Below are positions 12,633 through 24,814 of a stretch of 64,000 bases of DNA, in pieces (the stretch's first letter is position 1; each line of letters begins with the position of its first letter). The stretch lies in NCBI RefSeq assembly GCF_963259705.1, contig NC_081841.1, forward strand, positions 91,463,063-91,527,062, given 5' to 3'. Source of the DNA: Myotis daubentonii (Eukaryota > Chordata > Mammalia > Chiroptera > Vespertilionidae). The position numbers and the translations under genes are program-made. Below the pieces are notes generated by a model. The model was not told the DNA's origin, did not search any database, and saw only the letters and a list, made by a program, of their open reading frames with translations.

Positions 12633-12850
12633 TCCTATATAATAAAGAGCTAATATGCTAATTAGACCGAACAGCCAAACAACCTTCCGGACGTCCTTCT
12701 GGATGACCTTCTGGATGAAGCTGAGGCTGCGAGGAGCTGCAAGGGCTGGCTGAGGCTGCAAAGGCCGGCCGAGGCTATCAGGGCTGGCTGAGGCAGCCGG
12801 GGCTGTGAGGGCCGCACCCCTTGCACAAATTTTGTGCATTGGGCCTCTAG
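12633..12850 (+). mobile_element. Short non-autonomous Helitron, intact ends
   Basis: At 218 bp it has both termini: TCCTATATAATAAAGAGC at the start and the hairpin GCACAAATTTTGTGC, then GGGCCTCTAG at the end. The insertion lies between A (12632) and T (12851). The interior carries imperfect GGCTGAGGCTG-type repeats. Confidence 0.92.
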
Positions 12851-12899
12851 TTTGATATAAACAACCTCATACATGACCCCTCATGGATCTGTATGAAAA

Positions 12900-13690
12900 T
12901 CCTTCTGGAATATATAAGCCCCAAACAGGACTGCTGAGTTATAAGGTATATGTATATTTGCTAACACAAATACGGTAATGTAACTTTGTACAGACAATCT
13001 TAAATGTGTCTTTTATGGGTATTTTTCTGAACATTCTTGGGTACATATACCCAGAACAAGATGGTAAACCATATTCAATTTTACTCACACTGCAATGTTG
13101 CTTTCTAGATTGCTGTCCAATCTTCATTCCTACCAGCAGTGAATACAGTTTCGCACATCTCCATATTTCAGCCAAAAACTTGGTATTGTCTAGGCTTCTA
13201 TGCACATCAAGTGATTTCTCATTGTTGTTTTCATTTTGATTAAATTTCTGTCAGAGCATCTCTTCATAGGCTTGCCTTTGCGTCTTTTCTCATTTTAATG
13301 ACCTGGTAATGCCCTTTCCTTCTTCCTGTGGAAGTTCTTATCTTTTCCTGTTGGTTACAGGAGTTCCTTATCTAAATAGTATTAATACATATCTTTTCCA
13401 ATTCTGTTCTGTCAACTTGGGTCATGGTTTCCTTTGATGAGCAGAAATTTTGAATTTTAATGTCAAAAATTCATCTTTTGGGTATTAACTTAAAGTCTTC
13501 TCATTGCAGGTCATAAAGATACTCCTACATTGTTTTCCATTAATGTTATAGTTTTACCTTTTATACTTGGGCCTTTACCCACATGGGATCTGTCACTCTT
13601 TATGGTGTGATATGAAAGTTCAGTTTTATTTTCCTCTATATAATTAGGTCCTTTTCCCCAGTTTGGAAAAAGTCTATCTTTTTCCATTAT
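12900..13690 (-). mobile_element. Old L1, antisense (left part)
   Basis: This is the reverse complement of diverged L1 ORF2 C-terminal sequence. It appears to resume at about 16859-17775, so a younger L1/HAL1 was inserted between. No open frame survives. Boundaries are approximate. Confidence 0.65.
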
Positions 13691-16600
13691 GAAATTTTAA
13701 TTGTCATTGCAAGAATTGCCAACCTTAGGTTTGTAACTACAAATTTGTACTTCTTAATCCTTTCTCCTTAATCCCACCAAACCTCCTTCCTCTGGCAACC
13801 ATCAAAGTGTTCTCTGTATCTATGACTTTGTTTCTGCTTTGTTTGTTCATTTATTTTGTTTTTTAGATTCCACATGTAAGCGAAATCATATCGCATTTGT
13901 TTCTTCCTGTCTTATTTCACTTAGCATAATGCCTTCTGGTCCATCCATGTTGTTACAGATGACAACATTTCATTCTTTTTTTATGGCTGAGTCATATTCC
14001 AAGGTATATATGCACCACATTTTCTTTATCCATTCATCTATTGATGGACACTTAGGTTGCTTCCATATTTTGGCTATTGTAAATAATGCTGCAGTGAACA
14101 CAGGGATGCATATGTCTTTTTGAATTAGCCTTTTGGGTTTCTTTGGATAAATACCCAGAAGTGGAATTGCTGAGTCATGCTTTGTCTCTTGTTATAGCCT
14201 TTGTTTTAAAGTCTATTTTGTCTAAGTATTGCTACCCCAGATTTTTTATGAACTATTTCTATTTTTATGAAATATTTTTTTTCCACTTCTTTACTTTCAG
14301 TCTGTGTGTGTCTTTAAATCTAAAGTGGGTCTCTTGTAGACAGCATATGTGAGGGTCTTGTTTTCTTATGCATTCAGCCACTGTATATCTTTTGATTGAA
14401 GCATTTAATCCATTTGCATTTAGAATAATTGTTGATAGATATGTATTTATTGTCATTTTATTGTTCATATTTTTTATCTGTTTTTTTCTTCTTAAAGAAG
14501 TTCCTTTAACATTTCTTGTAAACTGGTTTGGTGGTGATGAACTCGTTTAGCTTTTTCTTTTTTGGGAAGCTCTTTATCTGTTCTTTGATTCTAAATGATA
14601 GTTTTGTTGAATAGAATTATCTTGGTTGTGGGTCCTTGGTTTTTATCACTTTGAATATTTCATGGCAAATCTTCTGGCCTGGTAAGTTTCTGTTGCAAAA
14701 TCAACTGTCAGTTTTAGGGGAGATTCATTGTAAGTAACTAATTGCTTTTCTCATGCTGCTTTTAACATTCTCTCTTTATATTTAACTCTTGGCATTTTGT
14801 GTCTTGGTGTGTGCCTCTTTGGGTTCATCTTGTTTGGGACTCTCTGTACTTCCTGGGCTTGTATGTCTAATTCTTTTGCCAGGTAAGGGAAATTTTCTGT
14901 CATTATTTCTTCAAATAGGTTTTCAATTTCTTGGCTTTCTGTCCTCTCCTTCTAGTACCCATGTGAAGTGAATTTTGGTATGCTTGATGTTGTCCCAGCA
15001 ATCCCTTAAACTATCTTCATATTTTAAAATTCTTTTTTCTTTTTGCTGTTCTAATCAGGTGTTTTCTGTTATCTTGTCTTTCAAATCAGTTATTCAGTTA
15101 AACTCTTTGTTGAAGTTTTCACAGAGTCATGAGCATGCTTATAACCAATGTTTTAAACTTTGCATCTGGTAGATTGCTTGTCTCCATTACATTTAGTTCT
15201 TTTTCTGGAGCTAGGTTCTATCATTTTATTTGGGATGTTTCTTTGTCTCCTCATTGTGGCTTCCTCCCTGTGTTTGTTTCTATGTATTAGATAGAACTGC
15301 TATCCTAGTCGTTGTAGAGTGGCCATATGTAGTAGGTGTCCTATGGAGCCCAGTGGTGCAGACTTCTCGTTACCTGAGCTAGGTGAATCTCTTGTGTGCG
15401 TTGTGTGTGCCCTTCTATTGTAGTTGAGTCTTAATTGCTGTTGGCATATCAATGGGAGGGATTGACCCTCGCGCTGATTGGTTGTGAGGACTGGCCATGA
15501 CTATAATGGAGGACCTATTGTTCAGGGGCTGACTGTACAGACTAGGATTTGCTCTAATAGGCCTCTGATATCTGCTCAGCCTGCCCTATGAGTGTGTCAT
15601 TTGTGGAGATGGTTGGTGGTTCTCTAGTGTGGTCTGAAGCTGGCCACCAGATGTGTTGGTGCAGGGGCCTCTTGGGAGGTGCAGGCCAAGGTCTGCCTCT
15701 GCCTGTATCCTACCCAGGGTCACTTGGTATGAGCTACAAAGTGATCTACAGATGGTTGCCCCTTGCGCTGAGATTGGAGGTTCCTGGAAGAGGCTAGGGT
15801 GTGAACTGAGGCCAGCTGCTATTAGTACTGGGCTTGGGGCTGCTTAACAAGAAGGATGATGCACACATGAGGCCGGATGATGCTTATTTGGGGTTTGTGA
15901 ACCTTTGAAAGATTTTAAGAAAGTTCACAGCACTGGGCGAGATAGGCTGTTTGTATAGAAAAGCCACTGGAAGGGGCTCGGGTGGGCTTGCAAGTTGGGT
16001 GGTGTGAGGTCTCAAGGAATCACCAGGATGGGGCTATCAGTGTTAGCCTGATTGTTGGAGACTCAGATGTCATGTCACCTGTGCCTACAGGAGGAGGTCT
16101 CAGAAAAGGAACAATGGCTTCTGCAAGCACTTCTGTCTGGGAGAAACTACCCCTCCTGCCCTTGCCTTGAAGCCAGACAATTCAGTTCCTTAGCCTTTCA
16201 AGCTACTACTCCAGAGTCTGTCAGCAAATTAGTTTGTTCATGGGCCCTTTAAGAGGAACACCTGGGACTCCAGCAGCACTCATTCCTCAGCCATAATCTC
16301 CCCTGGTTTTCACAGCTAAAAGTTATGGGGATTTCTCTTCCTGGCACTGGATCCCTGTGCTGGAGAGCCAGAGTGGGGCTGGGACTTCTGCTCCTCAGTG
16401 GGGACCTCTGCAGCCAAGATATTCCTCCCAATTTTTAACTACCACATATGGATTTGGGACCAGCCCTTTTTTAGTCTCTGTTCCTCCTACCAGTCTGGAT
16501 GGGCTTCTTCTATAAATCCTTCAGCTAGTCTTTAGTTCTGCCGTGGGCAAACTACGGCCCACGGGCTGGTTCTGGCCCGTTTGAAATGAATAAAACTAAA

Positions 16601-16858
16601 AAAAAAAAAAGACCATACCCTTTTATGTAATGATGTTTACTTTGAATTTATATTAGTTCACACAAACACTCCATCCATGCTTTTGTTCCGGCCCTCCGGT
16701 CCAGTTTAAGAACCCATTGTAGCCCTCAAGTCAAAAAGTTTGCCCACCCCTGCTTTAGTTCCTTATTTAGGTTGATTGCTTTATATTTTGGTTGTAATTC
16801 CAGTTTGGTGATGGGAATCCAGCTACTCTGCTGTCATCTTGGATCCTGCTCTTTTCTG
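13691..16858 (-). mobile_element. Internally deleted L1 / HAL1-like element, antisense
   Basis: On the - strand it has a 5' UTR (from about 16850, opening CCAAGATGACAGCAG), ORF1-like sequence, the start of ORF2 and then 3' UTR. The ORF2 start is a 67-codon frame, 14468 to 14265, containing LNANGLNASIKRYTVAECIR and CCLQETHF, the L1 endonuclease N-terminus. At about 14179/14180 endonuclease sequence joins directly to 3'-end sequence, so the rest of the endonuclease and all of the RT are missing. The same junction is found at about 23226. A hAT element lies inside at 16538-16752. Confidence 0.78.
16538..16752 (-). mobile_element. hAT miniature element, GGGTGGGCAAAC family
   Basis: The 215-bp element has terminal inverted repeats (CCGTGGGCAAAC on the left, GTTTGCCCACCCCTG on the right). 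A perfect 8-bp target duplication, CTTTAGTT, lies at 16530-16537 and 16753-16760, the hAT size. It is the same family as 60577-62088 in the opposite orientation and serves as the empty-site reference for that copy's Helitron insertion. Confidence 0.92.
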
Positions 16859-17775
16859 TAACATTGTCAGGACCTCCTTCCACTACTGTATTCAGCAGTA
16901 ATGGTGATAGTGGCTATTCTTGTCTTGTTTTCATTTGTTTCTTTTAAAAATATATATATTTTTATTGATTTCATAGAGGAAGGGAGAGAGAGAGAGAGAG
17001 GTAGAAACATCAATGATGAGAGAGAATCATTGATCAGCTGCCTCCTGCAGGCCACACACTGGGGATTGAGACCACAACCCGAGCATATACCCTGACCAGG
17101 AATTGAACCGTGACCTGCTTCATAGGTCAATGCTCAACCACTGAGCTATACCAGCCAGGCTCCATTCTTAAAGTGAATATATTTTCCATTAAATCAAGTG
17201 CTTTTACCATCTTTGCCAAGTTAAAAAAGTTCCTAATTATTAAAGAATCTTTTTAAAAATCATAAATGTCAGATTTTATCAAATGCTCTTTTGCATCTAT
17301 TAAGATATTAACTTTTGTCTTTAGGCTATTGATATCTTAAATTAATTGATAATTTTTTATGATTTTGAAATTATTGTAATCCTGGGATAAATTCTACTAG
17401 TTCATATCTATTATTTTTAAAAGGGATTTTTACTCAATTAGTTCATATTTAGAATTTTTGCACTGGAAATCATAACCAAAATGAGCCAGTGATTTTTCTT
17501 TTTTGTATTCTCCTTATCCTATTTGTAATAAAAAGTACAGTAGCTTAATAAAATGGGCTATATAAGTTTTTTATATAGACATATAAAATTGGAAATTTAA
17601 TGTCTCATGAACATTTGGTAGAGCTCACCTATAAAACCATCTGGGCCTAGGGCTCTTTAGCAAGGGAGAGTTTTGATTGCCATTTCAATGTATTTAATAC
17701 TTTGGTCTATTCAATTTTCTATTTTTCCTGCACTAATTTTGACATCTTATACATTCCTAGTAATGTATCACTTCA
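16859..17775 (-). mobile_element. Old L1, antisense (right part)
   Basis: Diverged L1 ORF2 (RT side) in reverse complement, interrupted by a Ves SINE at 16946-17161. It is probably the same ancient insertion as 12900-13690. Confidence 0.65.
16946..17161 (-). mobile_element. Ves SINE
   Basis: Complete on the - strand: head GCCTGGCTGGTATAGCTCAG at the right end, tail TTTTTATTGATTTC on the left with a short GA run near 16985-17000. Confidence 0.9.
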
Positions 17776-20700
17776 TCTATATTTTTAAAATTTATTGGTA
17801 TACTTGTGAGTGCTTATAGATGATTGATTAGCAAATGTTCACACCTTTCATTCTGTGAGAAGATTTAATTCTTTATCCTATGAGTCTTGTATTTGGCCAC
17901 ACGTCTTGCTTTGGTCAATGGAATATTAGTAGATTTGACCTGAGCAGAATCCTTAAATGTTTTTAAGCAGGGGTTAGCCTTTTAGTCCTAAAAAGATGGC
18001 TGTGCTAGAAGGGAAAGATCTCTTAGCTCAGCTGTTTTTTGTTTGTTTGTTTGGCCCAGCAAACGTGAAGCATATGACACATCGAGTAGTGACAGTGACT
18101 CACTGCAACAGTGAGTTGGGGAGGCTGGTATAATTACCAGGCTCTCCAAAAGGAATGTGTACAGTTTTTTAAAGTGCTACCCATGTCCAACTGAGCCACT
18201 CTTATGAAGAATTCATATGTGCTTATAACATCTTCAGTTATGTCGCAAAATAACTAATGAAAAGGTGTTTTATAGTTAAAAACCTTTCTGTTTTTCTAGA
18301 TCCCTGACCTCAGATTTATCTGACTTTCCTAGCAGCATGTTTACATCTCTGATGTGCCTCTTTTACTCCTTGGTGTCCAGTCTTTTAAGTGTGCTCTTGA
18401 ACCCGGTATAGTTCCTCTTCTCAGGACACCATTAAGTTAGCCACATACCATAGGATACAGGGTAAAGAGAGAGGTATACATGATCCTGGGCCTGTGAACT
18501 CTCCTTCACTCAGAAAGCCTACACCCAGCCAAGATGGATCATGGAGAGCTGTCCGCACAGAAATTCGAAAACTCGACTAGGAGGAACTTTTTGTTTCAAA
18601 ACTATGATCAGTTACTGAGAAAGTATACATTGTGTTCTATTCTGTGCTCAGCATGGAGCTAAAGGTTGAAGAAGGAGAACATAGAAGTAGAAGTCTCTGC
18701 CTATAAAGAGCTTGGGAGACAGCAGTGTCATTTAAGAAAAAAAAAAGTTGTGTGAATATTTCAGACCTGACTCTAAATGCAGTAGGAATTGAAAAGGAGA
18801 CTTTTAGGTTTGAGGCCAGAGCAGTAATTGATAGGTATGAGTGAGAGAGAAAGAGATAGGTGGAGAAGGAGAGGGGAACAATATGCTGCTTTCATTTATG
18901 TAGTGACCACAAAGATGTGTGTGTGTGTGTTGGGGGTTGGGGCGGGGGGGGAGAGCAGAGTAGAGGTGAGGGGATGGGGGATGCGGGAGTGGGAATATTC
19001 ATTCCTTCAAATGGATCCCTGGCTTCATTGTGGTAGATGGGTTTGTCAGAGAATGTTGATCCTTTTCAAAATAGGTGAGTTTTAACTTCCCTGAGAATGT
19101 GATTAAAGGGTTGCATGAAATATTTAGGATCTATATAAGGGAGAACATTTTATCAGTATGAAAGGGTTTAACTCCTTGCTTAGAATTTTAAAAACTAGTT
19201 GAACATTCTTATGTCACAGTGTCTCATGGCTCTTAACCAGAGGTAGTACTGCCTCACCCCAGGGTATGTGGACATGTGTGCTGAGGCTGGGCTGGGGGAT
19301 GTTACTAGTACTTAGCAGGTGCAGGTCAGTGAAGCTAAAGACCCAGCTAGGTAGTGTCCTGCCCGAATGCCAATGGTGTAATTGTTGAGAAACACTGGAC
19401 TTCCAAAACTTCAATCATTTTGGCTCTACTTGTACAATTTTTGCCATATATTTGTACCACCTGTACTACTAATTTAACCCTTTTTTCCAGTTTTACTTTT
19501 TATTTTTAAATTTACTTTTCTTTTTATTTACTTTTTTGTCATGCTATACCTGCTTTATTTACTTTTTACTTACTTATCTTAATCCTTGCAATCATGGGTT
19601 TTAAATGCTATTTATGCTTTTCTAATTGTGTTAAAAATAGATACATGACTGTTCAAATACAGCATGTTCACCCATGTGCCACCTGACATCATCTCGCATA
19701 CCACTACTGGTATGCACATGGAGCTTTGAGAAACAGTGGCCAGATGGTCACAGTGGACTAACTTATAGCTTGACCTGATTTTATGTAATGTGTCCTTGGG
19801 AGTTAGAACTTTCATTTTTAAGTAACCGCATATTCAGCAGAATTCACAAGCTAGAAGGGCCACATGAGGATACTTTCCCAGATAGAGGTCAGATGGCGCA
19901 AACAGCTTTTACTTTGTGTGCATTTGTTCTCCTTGGAAGACCCAACTTTCTCTTGGCTGGGTGTGTGTATGTGCCAGTTATCTTTGCTCCAGTCTATGTC
20001 CACAGACTACTAGCCATCTTCTAGTCATGGGGAAGTATTCACAAGGAGTATGTGGCCCTGAAAGTGTTGAAGAATGAGGGCAGATACTGCCCTCACTTCC
20101 AATTAATTGCTCAAAGCATATAATATTGCATTAATAGTTGGCCAGGAGCCAGAATGATGACAGAGTGTAGCAGGATCACAGATGCTCCCTCCCTGACACC
20201 CAATGAGCTGAACCAAAAAGCAGTTAAAACAAAAATATTCACCAGCTGTAGGGAATGGCTCTAGGGTCAAGCCTTGGGCTGACCTGTGGCAGGGCCACAA
20301 ACAAGTCCCAGCCTGGAGGGCAGAGCTTTCCTGGCATAATTAAGCCTGACCTTGTAGTCCTCCCTATTTCCTTCCTAAGTAGCTAATTGGCTGTGGGAGG
20401 TGCAGCAATTATTGTCGAAACAAGAACATTTGTATACATGTTAATCTACCCTTGTTTCAATCAGACTATAAAATAAAGCATCGGCTTGCAGGCTGGTCTT
20501 TTGTGTCCTCATCCAGGCACGGGAGCTTCACCGAGCCCCAGCTGTATTCTCTTGTCTGTCTTTTCTTCAATCCTTCACTGCCCCTCCTCAGGTTCACCCT
20601 TGGTTGTGCTGGTACAGCACAGCCAGCAGCAACCAACCAACCAAAAAACCCCACAGCTTTGTGATAGTCCATATGCTTTGAAAAGTGGGAGACACTGAAG

Positions 20701-21385
20701 GAAACACCCCACCCTGACCCCTCAGAGGCAATACTGGGAAAGGAAAGCAAGGGTTCCTACTAACACAGATCAGTTTGGAAAGAATCTGGCTCAAGAAGTA
20801 GACAGCCTCCATAAAGTCAGGAATCACCCTTAGCAGAGGCAGGAAGGCAACCCAGAGCAGGCAATCTCAGTCTCCATGCTGTTACAGAGAGAGACTATAG
20901 GAGTGAGTGCTAGCTGGCAAAAGAGAGAGCAGAATGAAGGACCCTCCCCCGCCCCCGCCCCCGCCCCCGCCCCCGCCCAAAGGCAGACGTAGTGATCCTA
21001 GCACTCCTCTGGCAAAACACTGTGCAGAAAGCGTCAGCCAACATCAAATTATAGCTCAGAGGAGAAAGATAACTGGTCCCCTATAGAGTGAGCAGAGTGT
21101 CAAGGTATATCAACTTACTATAAGAGAGCAAACAGAAGTGTTGGATGGAGATACATTAAGTATGTACAAGATGAAGATAAGTATCATGACAACTATGGAA
21201 ATACTGCAGCAGAGGAATGAAAGAAAGGAACATGTTTGCAAAAAATAAATATAACCAACCTAGTCTGAGAGGAAACCCAATTCAAGAAAACTCAACCTCA
21301 CAAGTATTTCATGCTATAGAAGAGTTCAATATCAAATCAATAGAAATAAAAACTCAATGTAGTTCTGATAAAACAGATTCTTTTT
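17776..21385. other. Unassigned intronic DNA
   Basis: No exon or RNA gene is recognised. The stretch 17830-18110 may be an ancient decayed LTR-like repeat, but I cannot name it. A short GT run is at 18917-18930 and a C-rich repeat at 20944-20978, listed separately. Confidence 0.4.
20944..20978. repeat. (CCCCCG)n GC-rich microsatellite
   Basis: About five tandem CCCCCG units. The - strand carries six runs of at least three G, which fits a G-quadruplex pattern, and the + strand could form an i-motif. Confidence 0.9.
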
Positions 21386-22055
21386 AAAATTTTGTGTTTA
21401 ATTGTGGTAAAATATACATAGCATGAAATGTACCATCTTTTCTATTTTTGAATGTACAGTTTGAGTGTTAAGTACATTTACATTGTGTACAACCAGAACT
21501 CTTTCTTTTGTAAAACTGAAACTCTGTACTTATTAAGACAATGCCCCGTGTCTCCCTCCCCCAGTCCCTGGCAACCATCATTCTTCTCTCTATCTCCATG
21601 AATTTGACTACTTGAGTACCTCATATGAATGGAATCAGAGAGTATTTGTCCTTTTGTGACTAGCTTATTTCATTTAGCATAATACCCTCAAGGTTCTTAC
21701 ATGTTGTAGCATGGGTCAGAATTTTTTGCCTTTTTATGGCTGCACAATATTCTAATGTATAATATACAATGTTTTATTTATCCATTCATTCCTTGACAGA
21801 CACTTGAGTTGCTTTCACTTCTTGGCTATTATGAACAATGTTGCTATGAAAATGGATATACAAATAGCTCTTTGAGTCATTGCTTTCAGTTCTTTTAGGT
21901 ATATAACCCAGGAGTAGAATTGCTGGATAGTGTGGTAAATTCATTTTTAATTTAACCACCATACATACTGTTTTCCATAGCAGCTGTACTATTTTACATT
22001 TCCACCAACAGTGCACAAGGTTCCAGTTTCTCCACATCTTCATAACATCTGTATT
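21386..22055 (-). mobile_element. Old L1 3' end, antisense (outer host of nest)
   Basis: Reverse complement of an ancient L1 3' UTR and ORF2 C-terminal end. It breaks at about 22055 and appears to resume at 32226 (TTTTTGATAGTAGCCATCC), so a HAL1-like element landed inside it. Confidence 0.72.
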
Positions 22056-22591
22056 TTTAAAATAATTACTTTAATTTTAAAAGTACAGTTGACATACAAT
22101 ATTATATTAGTGTTAGGTGTACAACATAGTGATTAGACATTTATACAACTTACAAAGTGATTTCCCAAATAAGTCTAGTGCCCATCTGACACCGTTCATA
22201 GTTATTACAATATTATTGACTGTATTTCCCATGCTGTGCTTTATATCTCAGTGACTGTTTTTGTAACTGACAATTTGTACATCTTAATCCCTTTCCCTTT
22301 TATACCCATCTCCCCAACCCCTTTCCCATCTGACAACTATCAAAATGTTCTCTGTATCTATGAGTTTGTTTCTGTTTTGTTTGTTTGTTTATTTTGTTGT
22401 TGTTGTTTTTAGATTCCATATATACATTAAATCATATGGTGTTTGTCTTTCTCTGTCTGATTTATTTCACTTAGCATAATATCCTAGAAGTCTATCCATG
22501 TTGTTACACCTGACAAGGTTTTATTCTTTTTATGGCTAAGTAATATTCCATTGTATATATGTATCACATTTTCTTTATTCATTCATCTATT

Positions 22592-23077
22592 TTTTTTATT
22601 GCTTAAAGTATACAAAGGGTATTACATATGTCTCCTTTTTTCCCCCACCCTTGACAATCCCCTGGCCTCCCCTACCTCCCAGTGTCTTATGTCCATTGGT
22701 TATGCTTATATGCATGCATATAAGTCCTTCGGTTGGTCTCTTACCCACCCCCCCCAACTTCTGCCCCCTCCCCTCCCCGGCCTTCCCGCTGCAGTTTGAC
22801 AGTCTGTTTGAGGCAGCTCTGCCTCTGTATCTATTTTTGTTCATAAGTTTATAATGGTCTTTATTATCCATGAATGAGTGAGATCATGTGGTATTTTTCC
22901 TTCATTGACTGGCTTATTTCACTTAGCATAATGCTCTCCAGTTCCATCCATGCCTTTACAAATGGTAAGAGTTCCTTCTTTTTTACAGCAGCATAGTATT
23001 CCATCGTGGAGATGTACCACAGTTTTCTAATCCATTCATCTACTGATGGGCACTTAGGCTGTTTCCAGATCTTAGCT
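22592..23077 (-). mobile_element. Truncated young L1 3' fragment
   Basis: A 486-bp L1 3' UTR and ORF2 end in reverse orientation, flanked by the 12-bp repeat CATTCATCTATT at 22580-22591 and 23078-23089. The C-rich 3' UTR text (CCCCTGGCCTCCCCTACCTC) resembles the 3' end at about 37900. Confidence 0.87.
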
Positions 23078-23424
23078 CATTCATCTATTGATGGACACTT
23101 AGGTTGCTTCCATATTTTGGCTATTGTAAACAGTGCTGCAGTGAACACAGGGATGCATGTGACTTTTTGAATTAGTCTTTTAGATTTCTTTGGATAAATA
23201 CCCAGAAGTGGAATTGCTGGGTCATGTTTTGTCTCTCGTTATAGCCTTTGTTTTAAAGTTTATTTTGTCTAAGTATTGCCACCCAAGATTTGTTGTTGTT
23301 TTCATTTTCATGAAATATCTTTTTCCATCCCTTCACTTTCAGTCTGTGTGTGTCTTTTGATCTGAAGTGAGTCTCTTGTAGACAGCATATGTGAAGGTCT
23401 TGTTTTCTTTTTTGTTACATGCTA

Positions 23425-23640
23425 TAACCCTAAATATTTCAAGAAAAATAATCTTAAATATAATAATGTTCATGCAATAAACATTAGTATCTCAAAATAA
23501 ACAATTTTAAATATGATAATGTTACATGCAATAAACACCAATTATTCAAGAAAAATGATCTTACATACAATAATATTACATGCAATAAACATTAATGTTT
23601 CAAGAATAAAAGGATTTTAAGTATAACAATATTACCAAAA
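23425..23640 (-). repeat. ~53-bp tandem repeat at the L1 3' end
   Basis: About four units are each recognisable by ATGCAATAAACA (near 23473, 23526, 23580) and by AAGAAAAATAATCTTA-like starts, with 53-54 bp spacing. The units differ from each other by several substitutions. They sit between the target duplication and recognisable L1 3' sequence at about 23735. Confidence 0.75.
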
Positions 23641-23823
23641 CTATACTAGCATACTATGATATCACAAAAGTTGTAGGAAATTTAAAAAATCTGCAAATAT
23701 CAGGATTACTTCTATTATATTCTAGAATATTTTTCCCCTCTGACTCTATTTTTGTCCATCAGTTTATGTTGTTCATTATATTCCACAAATGAGTGAGATC
23801 ATATGATATTTATCTTTCTCCAG

Positions 23824-24747
23824 CTAGTTTATTTCACATAGCATGATGCTCTCCAGGTCCATCCATGCTGTTGCAAATATTAAGAGTTCCTTCTTATTAA
23901 CCTTGGCATAATATTTCATTGTATAGATGTACCACAGTTTTTCAATCCGCTCATCTGCTGCTAGGCACTTAGGCTGTTTCCAAATCTTAGCTATTATAAA
24001 TTGTGCTGCTATAACCATAGGGGTGCATATATCCTTTCTGATTGGTGTTTCTGATTTCTTGTGATATATTCCTAGAAGTGGGATTATTGGGTCAAATGGG
24101 AGTTCCATTTTTAATTTTTGAGAAAACTCCATACTGTTTTCCACAGTGGTTGCACCAGTCTGCATTTTCACCAGCAATGCATGAGGGTTCCTTTTTCTTC
24201 GCATCCTCACCAGCACTTGTCATTTGTTGATTTGTTGATGACAGCCATTCTGACAGGCGTGAGATGGCACCTCACTGTCCTTTTGATTTGCATCTCTTGG
24301 ATGATTAGTGACTTTGAGCATGTTTTCATATATATATATCTTGGCCTTCTTTATGTCCTCTTTTGAAAAGTGTCTATTTAGGTCCTTTGCCCATGTTTTG
24401 ATTAGATTTTTTATCTTCCTTTTGTTAAGTAGTATGAGTTCCCTATAAATTTTGGAGATTAAACCCTTATCAGAGATAACATTGGCAAATAGGTTCTCCC
24501 ATGTATTGGGCTTTCTTGTTGTTTTGTTGATGGTTTCTTTTGCTGTGCAGAAGCTTTTTATTTTGATGTAGTCCCATTTGTTTATTTTCTCTTTAGTTTC
24601 TATTGCTCTAGGAGGTGTATTGGTAAAGATATGCCTGCTATTTAGCTGCCTATGGATTCTTCTAAGATTTTTATGGTTTTCCATCTTACGTTTAAGACCT
24701 TTATCCATTTTGAGTTTATTTTTGTGTATAGTGTAAGTTGGTGGTCT

Positions 24748-24814
<67 letters not shown>

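Noticed and set aside
23425..23640. CRISPR-like spaced repeats
   Set aside because: The units are directly abutting and diverged, with no unique spacers, and the genome is mammalian.
24220..24708. 162-codon - strand frame as a host gene
   Set aside because: It matches the C-terminal part of L1 ORF2 within a broken L1.
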